A stretch of DNA of 64,000 bases. Source: Pseudomonas gingeri. Its GTDB lineage: Bacteria > Pseudomonadota > Gammaproteobacteria > Pseudomonadales > Pseudomonadaceae. The notes under the pieces were generated by a model. That model saw only the letters and a list, made by a program, of their open reading frames with translations. It did no database searches and was not told the DNA's origin. Position numbers and translations under genes: made by a program. The DNA lies in contig NZ_JACAPR010000015.1 of the NCBI RefSeq assembly GCF_013385635.1, positions 95,946-159,945 of the forward strand, read 5' to 3'. Shown piece after piece: positions 45,657 to 53,691 of this stretch. Within the stretch, counting starts at the first letter, position 1. Every line of letters begins with the position of its first letter.

Positions 45657-46331
45657 ATGCAGCCCTTCGCAATTGCTCCGTCGATTCTCTCCGCCGACTT
45701 CGCCCGCCTGGGCCAGGAAGTGGACAATGTTCTCGCCGCCGGCGCCGACATCGTTCACTTCGATGTCATGGACAACCATTACGTCCCCAACCTGACCATC
45801 GGCCCGATGGTCTGCGCGGCGTTGCGCAAATACGGCATTACCGCACCGATCGACGCGCACCTGATGGTCAGCCCGGTGGACCGTATCATCGGCGACTTCA
45901 TCGAAGCCGGTGCGACCTACATCACCTTCCACCCGGAAGCCACGCTGCACGTCGACCGTTCCCTGCAGATGATCCGCGAAGGCGGTTGCAAGGCCGGCCT
46001 GGTGTTCAACCCGGCGACGCCGCTCGACGTGCTCAAGTACGTGATGGACAAGGTCGACATGGTCCTGCTGATGAGCGTCAACCCGGGCTTCGGCGGCCAG
46101 AAGTTCATCTCCGGCACTCTCGACAAGCTGCGCGAAGCGCGGGCGCTGATCGATGCCTCGGGACGCGATATCCGCCTGGAAATCGACGGTGGCGTGAATG
46201 TGAACAACATCCGCGAAATCGCCGCGGCCGGGGCTGACACCTTTGTCGCCGGCTCGGCGATCTTCAACGCCCCGGATTATCGGGAAGTGATCGAGAAGAT
46301 GCGCGCCGAACTGGCGCTGGCTCGCCCATGA
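45657..46331 (+). CDS. rpe: Ribulose-phosphate 3-epimerase
   Basis: 224 residues, TIM barrel. It interconverts ribulose-5-phosphate and xylulose-5-phosphate. Motifs: IAPSILSADFARLG, HFDVMDNHYVPN with metal-binding His and Asp, VNPGFGGQKFI and EIDGGVN. ATG 45657 has AAAGGTG upstream; longer in-frame starts are not supported. It overlaps gph by four bases (ATGA). Confidence 0.97.
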   Translation: MQPFAIAPSILSADFARLGQEVDNVLAAGADIVHFDVMDNHYVPNLTIGPMVCAALRKYGITAPIDAHLMVSPVDRIIGDFIEAGATYITFHPEATLHVDRSLQMIREGGCKAGLVFNPATPLDVLKYVMDKVDMVLLMSVNPGFGGQKFISGTLDKLREARALIDASGRDIRLEIDGGVNVNNIREIAAAGADTFVAGSAIFNAPDYREVIEKMRAELALARP

Positions 46332-47146
46332 GCGGCTTCGAGCAGCTCTTTCCGGGCCGTCTGCCCAAGCTGGTGATGTTCGATCTGGATGGCACATTGA
46401 TCGATTCGGTGCCGGACCTGGCGACGGCGGTGGACAAGATGCTGCTCACCCTGGGACGTCCCGCCGCGGGCCTTGCGGCCGTACGCGAATGGGTCGGCAA
46501 CGGCGCCCTGGTACTGGTGCGCCGGGCATTGGCCGGCGGCCTCGATCATGCGACGGTGGCCGACAGTGAAGCCGAGCAGGCCCTGGAAATCTTCATGGAC
46601 GCCTATGACGGTGGTCATGACCTGACCACGGTCTACCCCGGCGTGCGCGAAACCCTGAAGTGGATGCAGAAGCAGGGCGTGGAAATGGCCCTGATCACCA
46701 ACAAGCCTGAACGCTTTGTCGCGCCGTTGCTCGATGAAATGAAGCTGGGGCGGTTTTTTCGCTGGATTATCGGCGGCGATACCCTGCCGCAGCGCAAGCC
46801 CGACCCTGCCGCGCTGTTCCATGTGATGAAAATGGCGGGTATCCCGGCGTCGCAGTGCCTGTTCGTCGGCGATTCACGCAATGATGTGCAGGCCGCCAAG
46901 GCGGCGGGTGTCATCTGCGTGGCGCTCAGTTATGGCTACAATCATGGCCGGCCGATCGCCGAAGAAGAGCCGGCGCTGGTCATCGACGACTTGCGCGCAC
47001 TGATTCCCGGTTGCCTGGAAGCTGGCGCTGAGCTAATGTCGGCGGACTGTCTTCAATCCCCTCCTGGAAACGCCATCGTGGTGGTCACTCGCAAACTCTG
47101 GATGAAAGTCATCAAGGCCCTGGCCCGTTGGCGTTGGCGCGCCTGA
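46328..47146 (+). CDS. gph: Phosphoglycolate phosphatase Gph with embedded trp leader
   Basis: 272 residues, HAD superfamily. It removes phosphate from 2-phosphoglycolate. The catalytic motif is FDLDGT (D19, D21), with ITNKPE and GDSRNDVQAAKAAG further on. The last 14 codons, WMKVIKALARWRWRA including its own in-frame ATG at 47102, double as the trp leader peptide. Homologues I remember in Pseudomonas end the same way, so this tail is conserved and not a read-through. Confidence 0.94.
   Translation: MSGFEQLFPGRLPKLVMFDLDGTLIDSVPDLATAVDKMLLTLGRPAAGLAAVREWVGNGALVLVRRALAGGLDHATVADSEAEQALEIFMDAYDGGHDLTTVYPGVRETLKWMQKQGVEMALITNKPERFVAPLLDEMKLGRFFRWIIGGDTLPQRKPDPAALFHVMKMAGIPASQCLFVGDSRNDVQAAKAAGVICVALSYGYNHGRPIAEEEPALVIDDLRALIPGCLEAGAELMSADCLQSPPGNAIVVVTRKLWMKVIKALARWRWRA
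47011..47039 (+). promoter_or_regulatory. Candidate trpE promoter inside gph
   Basis: TTGCCT (47011-47016), exactly 17 bases, TAATGT (47034-47039). A transcript would start near 47046, 56 bases before the leader-peptide ATG. The location inside the gph 3' end fits attenuation control of trpE. Confidence 0.55.
47102..47146 (+). CDS. trpL: trp operon leader peptide, in frame inside gph
   Basis: 14 codons, MKVIKALARWRWRA, with two Trp codons one codon apart just before the stop. Low charged tRNA-Trp would stall ribosomes there. The frame and stop are shared with gph. Attenuation of trp genes by a leader peptide is reported for P. putida; that this exact peptide does it here is inferred. It is too short to be called by ordinary gene finders. 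Confidence 0.7.
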   Translation: MKVIKALARWRWRA

Positions 47147-47180
47147 CATGATCCTGGCCGCCTGTGCGGCGCGTTTGCAT
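47147..47180 (+). promoter_or_regulatory. trp attenuator region
   Basis: After the leader stop, GCCGC (47157-47161) can pair with GCGGC (47166-47170) over CTGT, followed by GCGTTTGC, a weak terminator shape. CGCGCC at the end of trpL (47138-47143) is complementary to GGCGCG (47169-47174), so an exclusive alternative fold exists. I did not compute energies. Confidence 0.45.
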
Positions 47181-47216
47181 ACCTGACTGTTTGAACCTCA
47201 AGCCACGAGGCATATC

Positions 47217-48704
47217 ATGACCCGCGAAGAATTCCTGCGTTTGGCCGCTGCCGGCTATAACCGCATCCCGCTTGCCTGCGAAACCCTGGCCGACTTCGAT
47301 ACCCCGCTGTCGATCTACCTGAAACTGGCCGACCAGCCCAACTCCTATCTGCTGGAATCGGTGCAGGGCGGCGAGAAATGGGGCCGCTACTCGATCATCG
47401 GCCTGCCGTGCCGCACCGTGCTGCGCGTGCATGACCACCAGATCAGCGTGACCCATGACGGCGTCGAGATCGAAAGCGCTGAAGCCGAGGATCCCCTGGC
47501 CTTCGTCGAGGACTTCAAGGCCCGCTATAATGTACCGACCATCGCCGGACTGCCGCGCTTCAACGGCGGCCTGGTGGGCTACTTCGGTTATGACTGCGTG
47601 CGCTACGTCGAGAAGCGCCTGGGCAAATGCCCGAACCCGGACCCGCTGGGCGTACCGGATATCCTGCTGATGGTCTCCGATGCCGTGGTGGTCTTCGACA
47701 ATCTGGCCGGCAAGATGCACGCCATCGTCCTCGCCGATCCTTCCCGGGACAATGCCTACGAAGAAGGCCAGGCGCGCCTGCAGGAACTGCTGGAGCAATT
47801 GCGTCAGCCGATCAAGCCACGTCGCGGACTCGAACTGGACCGTCCGCCGGCTGCCGATCCGGTATTCCGCTCGAGCTTTACCCAGAGCGACTACGAACGC
47901 GCGGTCGATACCATCAAGGAATATATCCTCGCCGGTGACTGCATGCAGGTAGTGCCGTCCCAGCGCATGTCCATCGACTTCAAGGCCGCGCCCATCGACC
48001 TGTACCGGGCGCTGCGCTGCTTCAACCCGACGCCTTACATGTACTTCTTCAACTTCGGCGATTTCCATGTCGTCGGCAGTTCGCCGGAAGTGCTGGTGCG
48101 GGTCGAAGACAACCTGATCACCGTGCGGCCGATCGCCGGCACCCGTCCGCGGGGCGCTACCGAAGAGGCCGACCAGGCGCTGGAAGAAGACCTGCTGTCC
48201 GACGACAAGGAAATCGCCGAGCACCTGATGCTGATCGACCTGGGGCGCAACGATACCGGGCGGGTGTCCGAGATCGGCTCGGTGAAGCTCACCGAAAAGA
48301 TGGTCATCGAGCGTTATTCCAACGTCATGCATATCGTGTCCAACGTCACCGGTCAGCTCAAGAGCGGCTTGACGTCCATGGACGCACTGCGGGCGATCCT
48401 GCCGGCGGGCACCCTGTCCGGTGCGCCGAAGATCCGCGCCATGGAAATCATCGATGAACTCGAACCGGTCAAGCGCGGCGTATACGGCGGCGCGGTCGGT
48501 TACTACGCCTGGAACGGCAATATGGACACCGCCATCGCCATTCGTACCGCGGTGATCAAGAATGGTGAACTGCATGTGCAGGCCGGTGGCGGCATCGTCG
48601 CCGACTCGGTGCCGGCGCTGGAGTGGGAAGAAACGCTGAACAAGCGTCGCGCGATGTTCCGTGCGGTCGCCCTCGCTGAACAAACCCCCGCGTCCGACGC
48701 CTGA
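47217..48704 (+). CDS. trpE: Anthranilate synthase component I
   Basis: 495 residues. TrpE makes anthranilate from chorismate with ammonia supplied by TrpG. The Trp feedback motif LLES lies at 45-48. The chorismate-binding core has PIAGTRPRG, LGRNDTGRVS and PAGTLSGAPK. ATG 47217 follows CACGAGGC. Only 13 bases separate it from trpG. Confidence 0.97.
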   Translation: MTREEFLRLAAAGYNRIPLACETLADFDTPLSIYLKLADQPNSYLLESVQGGEKWGRYSIIGLPCRTVLRVHDHQISVTHDGVEIESAEAEDPLAFVEDFKARYNVPTIAGLPRFNGGLVGYFGYDCVRYVEKRLGKCPNPDPLGVPDILLMVSDAVVVFDNLAGKMHAIVLADPSRDNAYEEGQARLQELLEQLRQPIKPRRGLELDRPPAADPVFRSSFTQSDYERAVDTIKEYILAGDCMQVVPSQRMSIDFKAAPIDLYRALRCFNPTPYMYFFNFGDFHVVGSSPEVLVRVEDNLITVRPIAGTRPRGATEEADQALEEDLLSDDKEIAEHLMLIDLGRNDTGRVSEIGSVKLTEKMVIERYSNVMHIVSNVTGQLKSGLTSMDALRAILPAGTLSGAPKIRAMEIIDELEPVKRGVYGGAVGYYAWNGNMDTAIAIRTAVIKNGELHVQAGGGIVADSVPALEWEETLNKRRAMFRAVALAEQTPASDA

Positions 48705-48717
48705 GGAGCTTTTTGTC

Positions 48718-49311
48718 ATGTTGCTGATGATCGATAACTACGACTCGTTTACCTACAACGTCGTGCAATACCTCGGCGAGTTGGGCGCGGACGTCAAGGT
48801 CGTGCGTAACGACGAACTGACCGTGGCCGAAATCGAAGCCCTCAAGCCCGAGCGCATCGTGGTTTCGCCGGGCCCTTGCACGCCGACCGAAGCGGGCATT
48901 TCCCTGGAGGCGATCAAGCATTTCGCCGGCAAGCTGCCGATCCTCGGCGTCTGCCTGGGCCACCAATCCATCGGCCAGGCTTTTGGCGGCGATGTGGTAC
49001 GTGCCCGCCAGGTCATGCACGGCAAGACCAGCCCGTTGTTCCACGAGGGCAAGGGTGTGTTCGAGGGCCTCAACCTGCCGTTGACCGTCACCCGTTATCA
49101 TTCCCTGATCGTCAAGCGCGAAACCCTGCCTGACTGCCTGGAACTGACCGCCTGGACCCAACTGGCGGACGGCTCGGTCGACGAGATCATGGGGCTGCGC
49201 CACAAGACACTGAACATCGAAGGGGTGCAGTTCCACCCCGAGTCGATTCTTTCCGAGCAGGGCCACCAGCTGTTCGCCAACTTTCTCAAGCAGACCGGCG
49301 GCACGCGCTAA
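48718..49311 (+). CDS. trpG: Anthranilate synthase component II, glutamine amidotransferase
   Basis: 197 residues. The class I amidotransferase triad is visible: nucleophile C79 (GVCLGHQ) and the H/E pair in VQFHPESIL. It supplies ammonia to TrpE. The start at 48718 follows GAGGAG; an upstream in-frame start would lie inside trpE. TrpG and trpE are adjacent here. Confidence 0.96.
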   Translation: MLLMIDNYDSFTYNVVQYLGELGADVKVVRNDELTVAEIEALKPERIVVSPGPCTPTEAGISLEAIKHFAGKLPILGVCLGHQSIGQAFGGDVVRARQVMHGKTSPLFHEGKGVFEGLNLPLTVTRYHSLIVKRETLPDCLELTAWTQLADGSVDEIMGLRHKTLNIEGVQFHPESILSEQGHQLFANFLKQTGGTR

Positions 49312-49320
49312 GGACTTTTC

Positions 49321-50370
49321 ATGGATATCAAGACTGCCCTGAGCCGTATCGTCGGCCATCTGGACCTGAGCACCGAAGAAATGCGCGACGTCATGCGTGA
49401 AATCATGACCGGGCAATGCACCGAGGCGCAGATCGGCGCCTTCATGATGGCCATGCGCATGAAGAGCGAAAGCATCGATGAAATAGTCGGTGCGGTATCG
49501 GTCATGCGCGAGCTGGCGGACAAGGTCGAGCTCAAGAGCCTCGACGGTGTGGTCGACGTGGTCGGCACCGGCGGCGATGGCGCCAACATTTTCAACGTGT
49601 CCACCGCCTCGGCCTTCGTGGTCTCGGCGGCCGGGTGCACCGTTGCCAAGCACGGCAACCGCGCGGTGTCGGGCAAGAGCGGCAGCGCCGACCTGCTCGA
49701 AGCGGCCGGTATCTACCTGAACCTGACGCCGGTCCAGGTGGCACGCTGCATCGACAATGTCGGCATCGGCTTCATGTTCGCCCAGACCCATCACCGCGCC
49801 ATGAAGTACGCGGCCGGCCCGCGTCGTGACCTTGGCCTGCGCACTCTGTTCAACATGCTTGGCCCGCTTACGAATCCGGCCGGCGTGAAACATCAGGTGG
49901 TGGGGGTTTTCAACCAGGCGCTTTGCCGTCCATTGGCTGAAGTCTTGCAACGCCTGGGCAGCAAGCATGTACTGGTGGTGCATTCCCAGGACGGCCTGGA
50001 CGAATTCAGCCTGGCGGCGCCGACCTATGTGGCCGAGCTGAAAAACGATGCAATAACAGAATATTGGGTTCAGCCCGAAGACTTGGGTATAAAAAGCCAG
50101 AGTCTGTTCGGCCTGGTGGTGGATAGCCCGGAAGCGTCCCTGGCGTTGATCCGTGATGCGCTGGGTCGCCGCAAAACCGAGAATGGCCAGAAAGCCGCGG
50201 AGATGATCGTGCTCAATGCCGGTGCCGCGCTGTATGCCGCCGATCATGCCAGCAGCCTGAAAGAGGGCGTTGCCCTGGCTCACGACGCGCTTCACACCGG
50301 CCTGGCCCGTGAGAAACTCGAAGAGCTGGGCGCGTTCACCGCCGTGTTCAAGCAGGAGAATGAAGGATGA
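49321..50370 (+). CDS. trpD: Anthranilate phosphoribosyltransferase
   Basis: 349 residues. TrpD attaches phosphoribose to anthranilate. The PRPP loop GTGGDGANIFNVSTASAF, KHGNRAVSGKSGSAD and MFAQTHHRAMKY are hallmarks. Nine bases separate it from trpG and it overlaps trpC by four (ATGA). Confidence 0.97.
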   Translation: MDIKTALSRIVGHLDLSTEEMRDVMREIMTGQCTEAQIGAFMMAMRMKSESIDEIVGAVSVMRELADKVELKSLDGVVDVVGTGGDGANIFNVSTASAFVVSAAGCTVAKHGNRAVSGKSGSADLLEAAGIYLNLTPVQVARCIDNVGIGFMFAQTHHRAMKYAAGPRRDLGLRTLFNMLGPLTNPAGVKHQVVGVFNQALCRPLAEVLQRLGSKHVLVVHSQDGLDEFSLAAPTYVAELKNDAITEYWVQPEDLGIKSQSLFGLVVDSPEASLALIRDALGRRKTENGQKAAEMIVLNAGAALYAADHASSLKEGVALAHDALHTGLAREKLEELGAFTAVFKQENEG

Positions 50371-51206
50371 GTGTGCCGACCGTTCTGGAAAAGATACTGG
50401 TCCGCAAGGCCGAGGAAGTCGCTGAGCGCCGTGCTCGCGTGAGCCTGGCCGAGTTGGAGAATCTGGCTCGCGCCGCTGACGCACCGCGTGGCTTCGCCAA
50501 GGCGCTGATCGAGCAGGCCCGGCTGAAGCATCCGGCGGTGATTGCCGAAATCAAGAAGGCCTCGCCGAGCAAGGGCGTCATCCGCGAGAACTTCATCCCG
50601 GCCGATATCGCCAGGAGCTACGAGAAGGGCGGGGCGACCTGTCTTTCGGTACTGACCGACGTGGATTATTTCCAGGGGGCGGACCTGTATCTGCAGCAGG
50701 CCCGTGGGGCCTGCAAGTTGCCAGTGATCCGCAAGGACTTCATGGTCGATCCGTACCAGATCGTCGAAGCCCGGGCGATGGGCGCCGACTGCATCCTGCT
50801 GATCGTTTCCGCGCTGGACGATGTGCTGATGGCCGAGTTGGCCTCGGTGGCCAAGGGCGTCGGCCTCGATGTGCTGGTGGAGTCCCATGACGCCGCGGAG
50901 CTGGAGCGGGCGCTGAAACACCTCGATACGCCGTTGATCGGTATCAACAACCGTAACCTGCACACCTTCGAGGTCAGTCTCGAAACCACTCTCGATCTGC
51001 TGCCGATCGTGCCGCGCGACCGCCTGGTGATTACCGAGAGCGGTATCCTCAATCGTGCCGACGTCGAGCTGATGGAAATCAGCGAGGTGTACTCGTTCCT
51101 GGTTGGCGAAGCGTTCATGCGCGCGGAAAGCCCGGGCGATGAGCTGCAGCGACTGTTCTTTCCGGAGCGCGGATCGCCCGTGGTCAGCGGTTCTACCCTC
51201 GATTGA
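50367..51206 (+). CDS. trpC: Indole-3-glycerol phosphate synthase
   Basis: 279 residues, TIM barrel, unfused to TrpF as usual in pseudomonads. Conserved IAEIKKASPSKGVI, LSVLTDVDYFQG, VIRKDFMVDPYQI and GINNRNL with catalytic Lys and Glu residues. It completes trpEGDC. No terminator is seen before the REPIN downstream. Confidence 0.97.
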   Translation: MSVPTVLEKILVRKAEEVAERRARVSLAELENLARAADAPRGFAKALIEQARLKHPAVIAEIKKASPSKGVIRENFIPADIARSYEKGGATCLSVLTDVDYFQGADLYLQQARGACKLPVIRKDFMVDPYQIVEARAMGADCILLIVSALDDVLMAELASVAKGVGLDVLVESHDAAELERALKHLDTPLIGINNRNLHTFEVSLETTLDLLPIVPRDRLVITESGILNRADVELMEISEVYSFLVGEAFMRAESPGDELQRLFFPERGSPVVSGSTLD

Positions 51207-51267
51207 ATCGAGCTGTTCGTATGCAGGAATGGGCTCGTTTGCAATGTGAGCCTTTATGAGCGCTTTT

Positions 51268-51340
51268 TGTGGGAGCGGGCTTGCCCGCGAAGCTCTTGGC
51301 GGTCTTGAGGGCCTCTTCGCGGGCAAGCCCGCTCCCACAC
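51268..51340. repeat. REPIN of the GGGAGCGGGCTTGCCCGCGA type
   Basis: TGTGGGAGCGGGCTTGCCCG and CGGGCAAGCCCGCTCCCACA face each other. This GCGGGC subtype differs from the GCCGGC subtype elsewhere in the window. Its right end continues into the 15-base tandem array. Confidence 0.9.
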
Positions 51341-51404
51341 AACCTGCTCCCACACAACCTGCTCCCACACAACCTGCTCCCACACAACCTGCTCCCACCG
51401 GCCT
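51331..51404. repeat. 15-base tandem repeat growing from a REPIN end
   Basis: Four identical units GCTCCCACACAACCT at 51331, 51346, 51361 and 51376, then a diverged fifth (GCTCCCACCGGCCT). The first half of the unit is the REP end, so the array arose by duplication of that end. It is 36 bases before the next start codon. Confidence 0.9.
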
Positions 51405-51439
51405 TGCTTGCAGGCACGATAAAGAGGGATCTTCTTGCC

Positions 51440-52141
51440 ATGACACTGCCCGTTACCCTTACCGTCGAAGCCGGCCTGCGTGCCGAACAGGATTTGCTGG
51501 CGGCGGTCTGTGCCGGCGAGCAGGAGTGGGGGCTGTTGTTCTGGCAGCCCACCGATCATGCGCTGGTCATGCCCCGGCGCCTGAGCCGCCTGCCGGGCTT
51601 CGAGGCTGCCTGCGACGCGTTGGCCGCCAGCGGCTGGCCGGTGTTGTTGCGTGAGACCGGTGGCGAGCCGGTGCCGCAATCCGCCTCGACGATCAATATC
51701 GCCCTGGTCTATGCACCGCCGCGCAGCGAGGGTGATCAGAACCGGATTGAAACCGGCTACCTGCGTTTGTGCCAGCCGATCTGCGATGTGCTGGACGAGT
51801 TGGGCGGGACTGCGTCCCTGGGAGAAATTGACGGTGCGTTTTGCGATGGCCGCTATAACGTCAACCTCAATGGTCGCAAGATGGTCGGTACTGCCCAGCG
51901 CTGGCGGCAAAGCCGGGGCGGAACCCGTCCGGTCGGGCTGGTGCACGGGGCGATGCTGATCGACGACGAACGCGATTCGATGGTCGCGGCGGTCAATCGT
52001 TTCAATCAGGTGTGCGGGCTGGAGCAGCGTGTACGGGCTTCAAGCCATATCGCCTTGCATGAAGTGTATCCGGCCCCGCTATTCCTTGAGCGCCTGGCCG
52101 GGCTGTACCAGCAGATGCTGGCGGACATGCCGTCCGCCTAG
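51440..52141 (+). CDS. Lipoate-protein ligase-like protein
   Basis: 233 residues of the BPL/LplA/LipB fold. The family segment NGRKMVGTAQRWRQSRGGTR contains the lipoyl-AMP lysine region. Unlike LplA it has no C-terminal accessory domain. It may attach lipoate or octanoate, or act in another acyl transfer; substrate is not shown. ATG 51440 (MTLPVTLTVEAG) follows AAAGAGGGATC. The long in-frame stretch upstream is repeat DNA. It is convergent with vfr, and the two stop codons share the bases CTAG. Confidence 0.85.
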   Translation: MTLPVTLTVEAGLRAEQDLLAAVCAGEQEWGLLFWQPTDHALVMPRRLSRLPGFEAACDALAASGWPVLLRETGGEPVPQSASTINIALVYAPPRSEGDQNRIETGYLRLCQPICDVLDELGGTASLGEIDGAFCDGRYNVNLNGRKMVGTAQRWRQSRGGTRPVGLVHGAMLIDDERDSMVAAVNRFNQVCGLEQRVRASSHIALHEVYPAPLFLERLAGLYQQMLADMPSA

Positions 52142-52788
52142 CGGGTGCCGAACACCACCATGGTCTTGCCTTTGACGTGCACCAGGTTCTGCTCTTCCAG
52201 ATCCTTGAGCACGCGGCCGACCATTTCCCGTGAGCAGCCGACGATACGGCCGATTTCCTGACGGGTGATCTTGATCTGCATGCCGTCCGGGTGCGTCATG
52301 GCGTCCGGCTGCTTGCACAGTTCCAGCAGGCAACGGGCGACACGTCCGGTGACGTCGAAGAACGCCAGGTCACCGACCTTGCGGGTGGTGTTGCGCAGGC
52401 GCTGGGCGATCTGTCCGCTGAGAGCGTAGAGAATATCCGGGTCCTGCTGGGCCAGCTCGCGGAACTTGCAGTAGCTGATCTCCGCCACTTCACATTCGAT
52501 CTTGGCGCGCACCCAGGCGCTGCGCTCCTGTTCGTGGCCGGCCTGCTCGAACAGGCCCAGCTCACCAAAGAAATCGCCGGCGTTGAGATAGGCGATGATC
52601 ATTTCCCGCCCGTCATCGTCCTCGATCAGGATGGTGACCGAGCCTTTGACAATGAAAAACAGGGTTTGCGAGCGATCACCGGCGCAAATGATATTGCTCT
52701 TGGCCTGGTAACGTCGGCGCTGACAATGCATCAGCAGTTTATCGAGGTTCTTGATCTTGGGGGCGGAAGCGGAAGCCAGAGCAACCAT
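52138..52788 (-). CDS. vfr: cAMP-binding regulator Vfr (CRP family)
   Basis: 216 residues. An N-terminal cyclic-nucleotide domain (~20-125) contains GDFFGELGLFE and the cAMP contact ERSAWVRA. A C-terminal HTH is ITRQEIGRIVGCSREMVGRV. Very close to P. aeruginosa Vfr, which controls virulence and quorum sensing. ATG 52788 (MVALASASAPKIKN) matches homologues; upstream in-frame codons do not. Confidence 0.95.
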   Translation of the reverse strand: MVALASASAPKIKNLDKLLMHCQRRRYQAKSNIICAGDRSQTLFFIVKGSVTILIEDDDGREMIIAYLNAGDFFGELGLFEQAGHEQERSAWVRAKIECEVAEISYCKFRELAQQDPDILYALSGQIAQRLRNTTRKVGDLAFFDVTGRVARCLLELCKQPDAMTHPDGMQIKITRQEIGRIVGCSREMVGRVLKDLEEQNLVHVKGKTMVVFGTR

Positions 52789-52995
52789 GGTTGTATCCCG
52801 AAAAGACTGCACGGTGTGGTTTGTTTTTTTAGTCGTAGCTCGAAAGCTGGCAGAACGCCAGCGATTTGGCGCCAGCTTAACAGACACATTGTGTCGAGAT
52901 TTGGGAATTTACCGGGTCGACCAGCCGGTCGTCGCCTGGACGCGTCTGGCGCTGTGCTAAGCTGGCGACCCTTTTTTAGCAGTGGAGTCTTGGCG

Positions 52996-53418
52996 ATGAA
53001 GGCACGCATCCAATGGGCTGGCGAAGCCATGTTCCTCGGAGAGTCGGGTAGCGGGCATGTGGTGGTGATGGACGGCCCTCCGGAAAGCGGCGGCCGCAAC
53101 CTGGGTGTACGTCCGATGGAAATGCTCCTGCTGGGGTTGGGCGGTTGCAGCAATTTCGATGTGGTCAGCATCCTGAAGAAGTCGCGCCAGGCCATCGAAA
53201 GCTGCGAAGCCTTCCTTGAAGCGGAGCGGGCGACCGAAGACCCGAAGGTGTTCACCAGGATCCACCTGCATTTCGTGGTCAAGGGCCGTGGCTTGAAGGA
53301 GGCCCAGGTCAAACGGGCGATCGAACTGTCCGCCGAGAAATACTGTTCGGCCTCGATCATGCTCGGCGCCGCCGGCGTTGCCATCAGCCATGATTACGAG
53401 ATCATCGAACTCGGCTGA
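52996..53418 (+). CDS. OsmC family peroxiredoxin-like protein
   Basis: 140 residues. The OsmC/Ohr fold is shown by MEMLLLGLGGCSNFDVVSIL with the first cysteine near 54 and the second at EKYCSASIMLGA near 119. These form the thiol pair that reduces organic peroxides. Divergent from vfr. The start at 52996 is fixed by the family N-terminus MKARIQWAGEAMF. Confidence 0.93.
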   Translation: MKARIQWAGEAMFLGESGSGHVVVMDGPPESGGRNLGVRPMEMLLLGLGGCSNFDVVSILKKSRQAIESCEAFLEAERATEDPKVFTRIHLHFVVKGRGLKEAQVKRAIELSAEKYCSASIMLGAAGVAISHDYEIIELG

Positions 53419-53423
53419 GTCTT

Positions 53424-53506
53424 TAGGAGCCGGTTTGCCGGCGATGGCGTCTGTTCGGGCGATACCGCTCTCAAGCGGTCTCACCGCTGGCAAGCCAGCT
53501 CCCACA
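53424..53506. repeat. Diverged REPIN after the OsmC gene
   Basis: Left arm TAGGAGCCGGTTTGCCGGCG, right arm CGCTGGCAAGCCAGCTCCCACA; several mismatches. First of three repeat units in this 273-base gap. Confidence 0.8.
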
Positions 53507-53530
53507 AAGTGATTGCCAACTCAGCGCGTT

Positions 53531-53643
53531 GATCGTTCCCACGCTCTGCGTGGGCATGCCGCCCGTGACGCTCTGCGTCACAGATCTGGAGCGGACGCAG
53601 AACGTCCCGTGAGGCGTTCCCACGCTGGAGCGTGGGAACGATC
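53531..53643. repeat. 113-base inverted-repeat element GATCGTTCCCACGC...
   Basis: Outer arms GATCGTTCCCACGC and GCGTGGGAACGATC are perfect, with inner pairs ACGCTCTGCGT and GACGCTCTGCGTC. This is a separate Pseudomonas intergenic repeat type. It is followed at 53654-53678 by half a REP (CCGGCAAACCGGCTCCTACA), so it lies between REP sequences. Confidence 0.8.
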
Positions 53644-53691
53644 GGTTGGCCCCGTTGCCGGCAAACCGGCTCCTACAAGACCTTGTTTCGT

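Noticed and set aside
48556..50484. 642-codon minus-strand open frame opposite trpG and trpD
   Set aside because: Antisense shadow; the tryptophan genes account for the sequence.
51331..51404. Possible CRISPR-like array
   Set aside because: Units are 15 bases, directly adjacent without spacers, and no cas gene is present; it is a simple tandem repeat.
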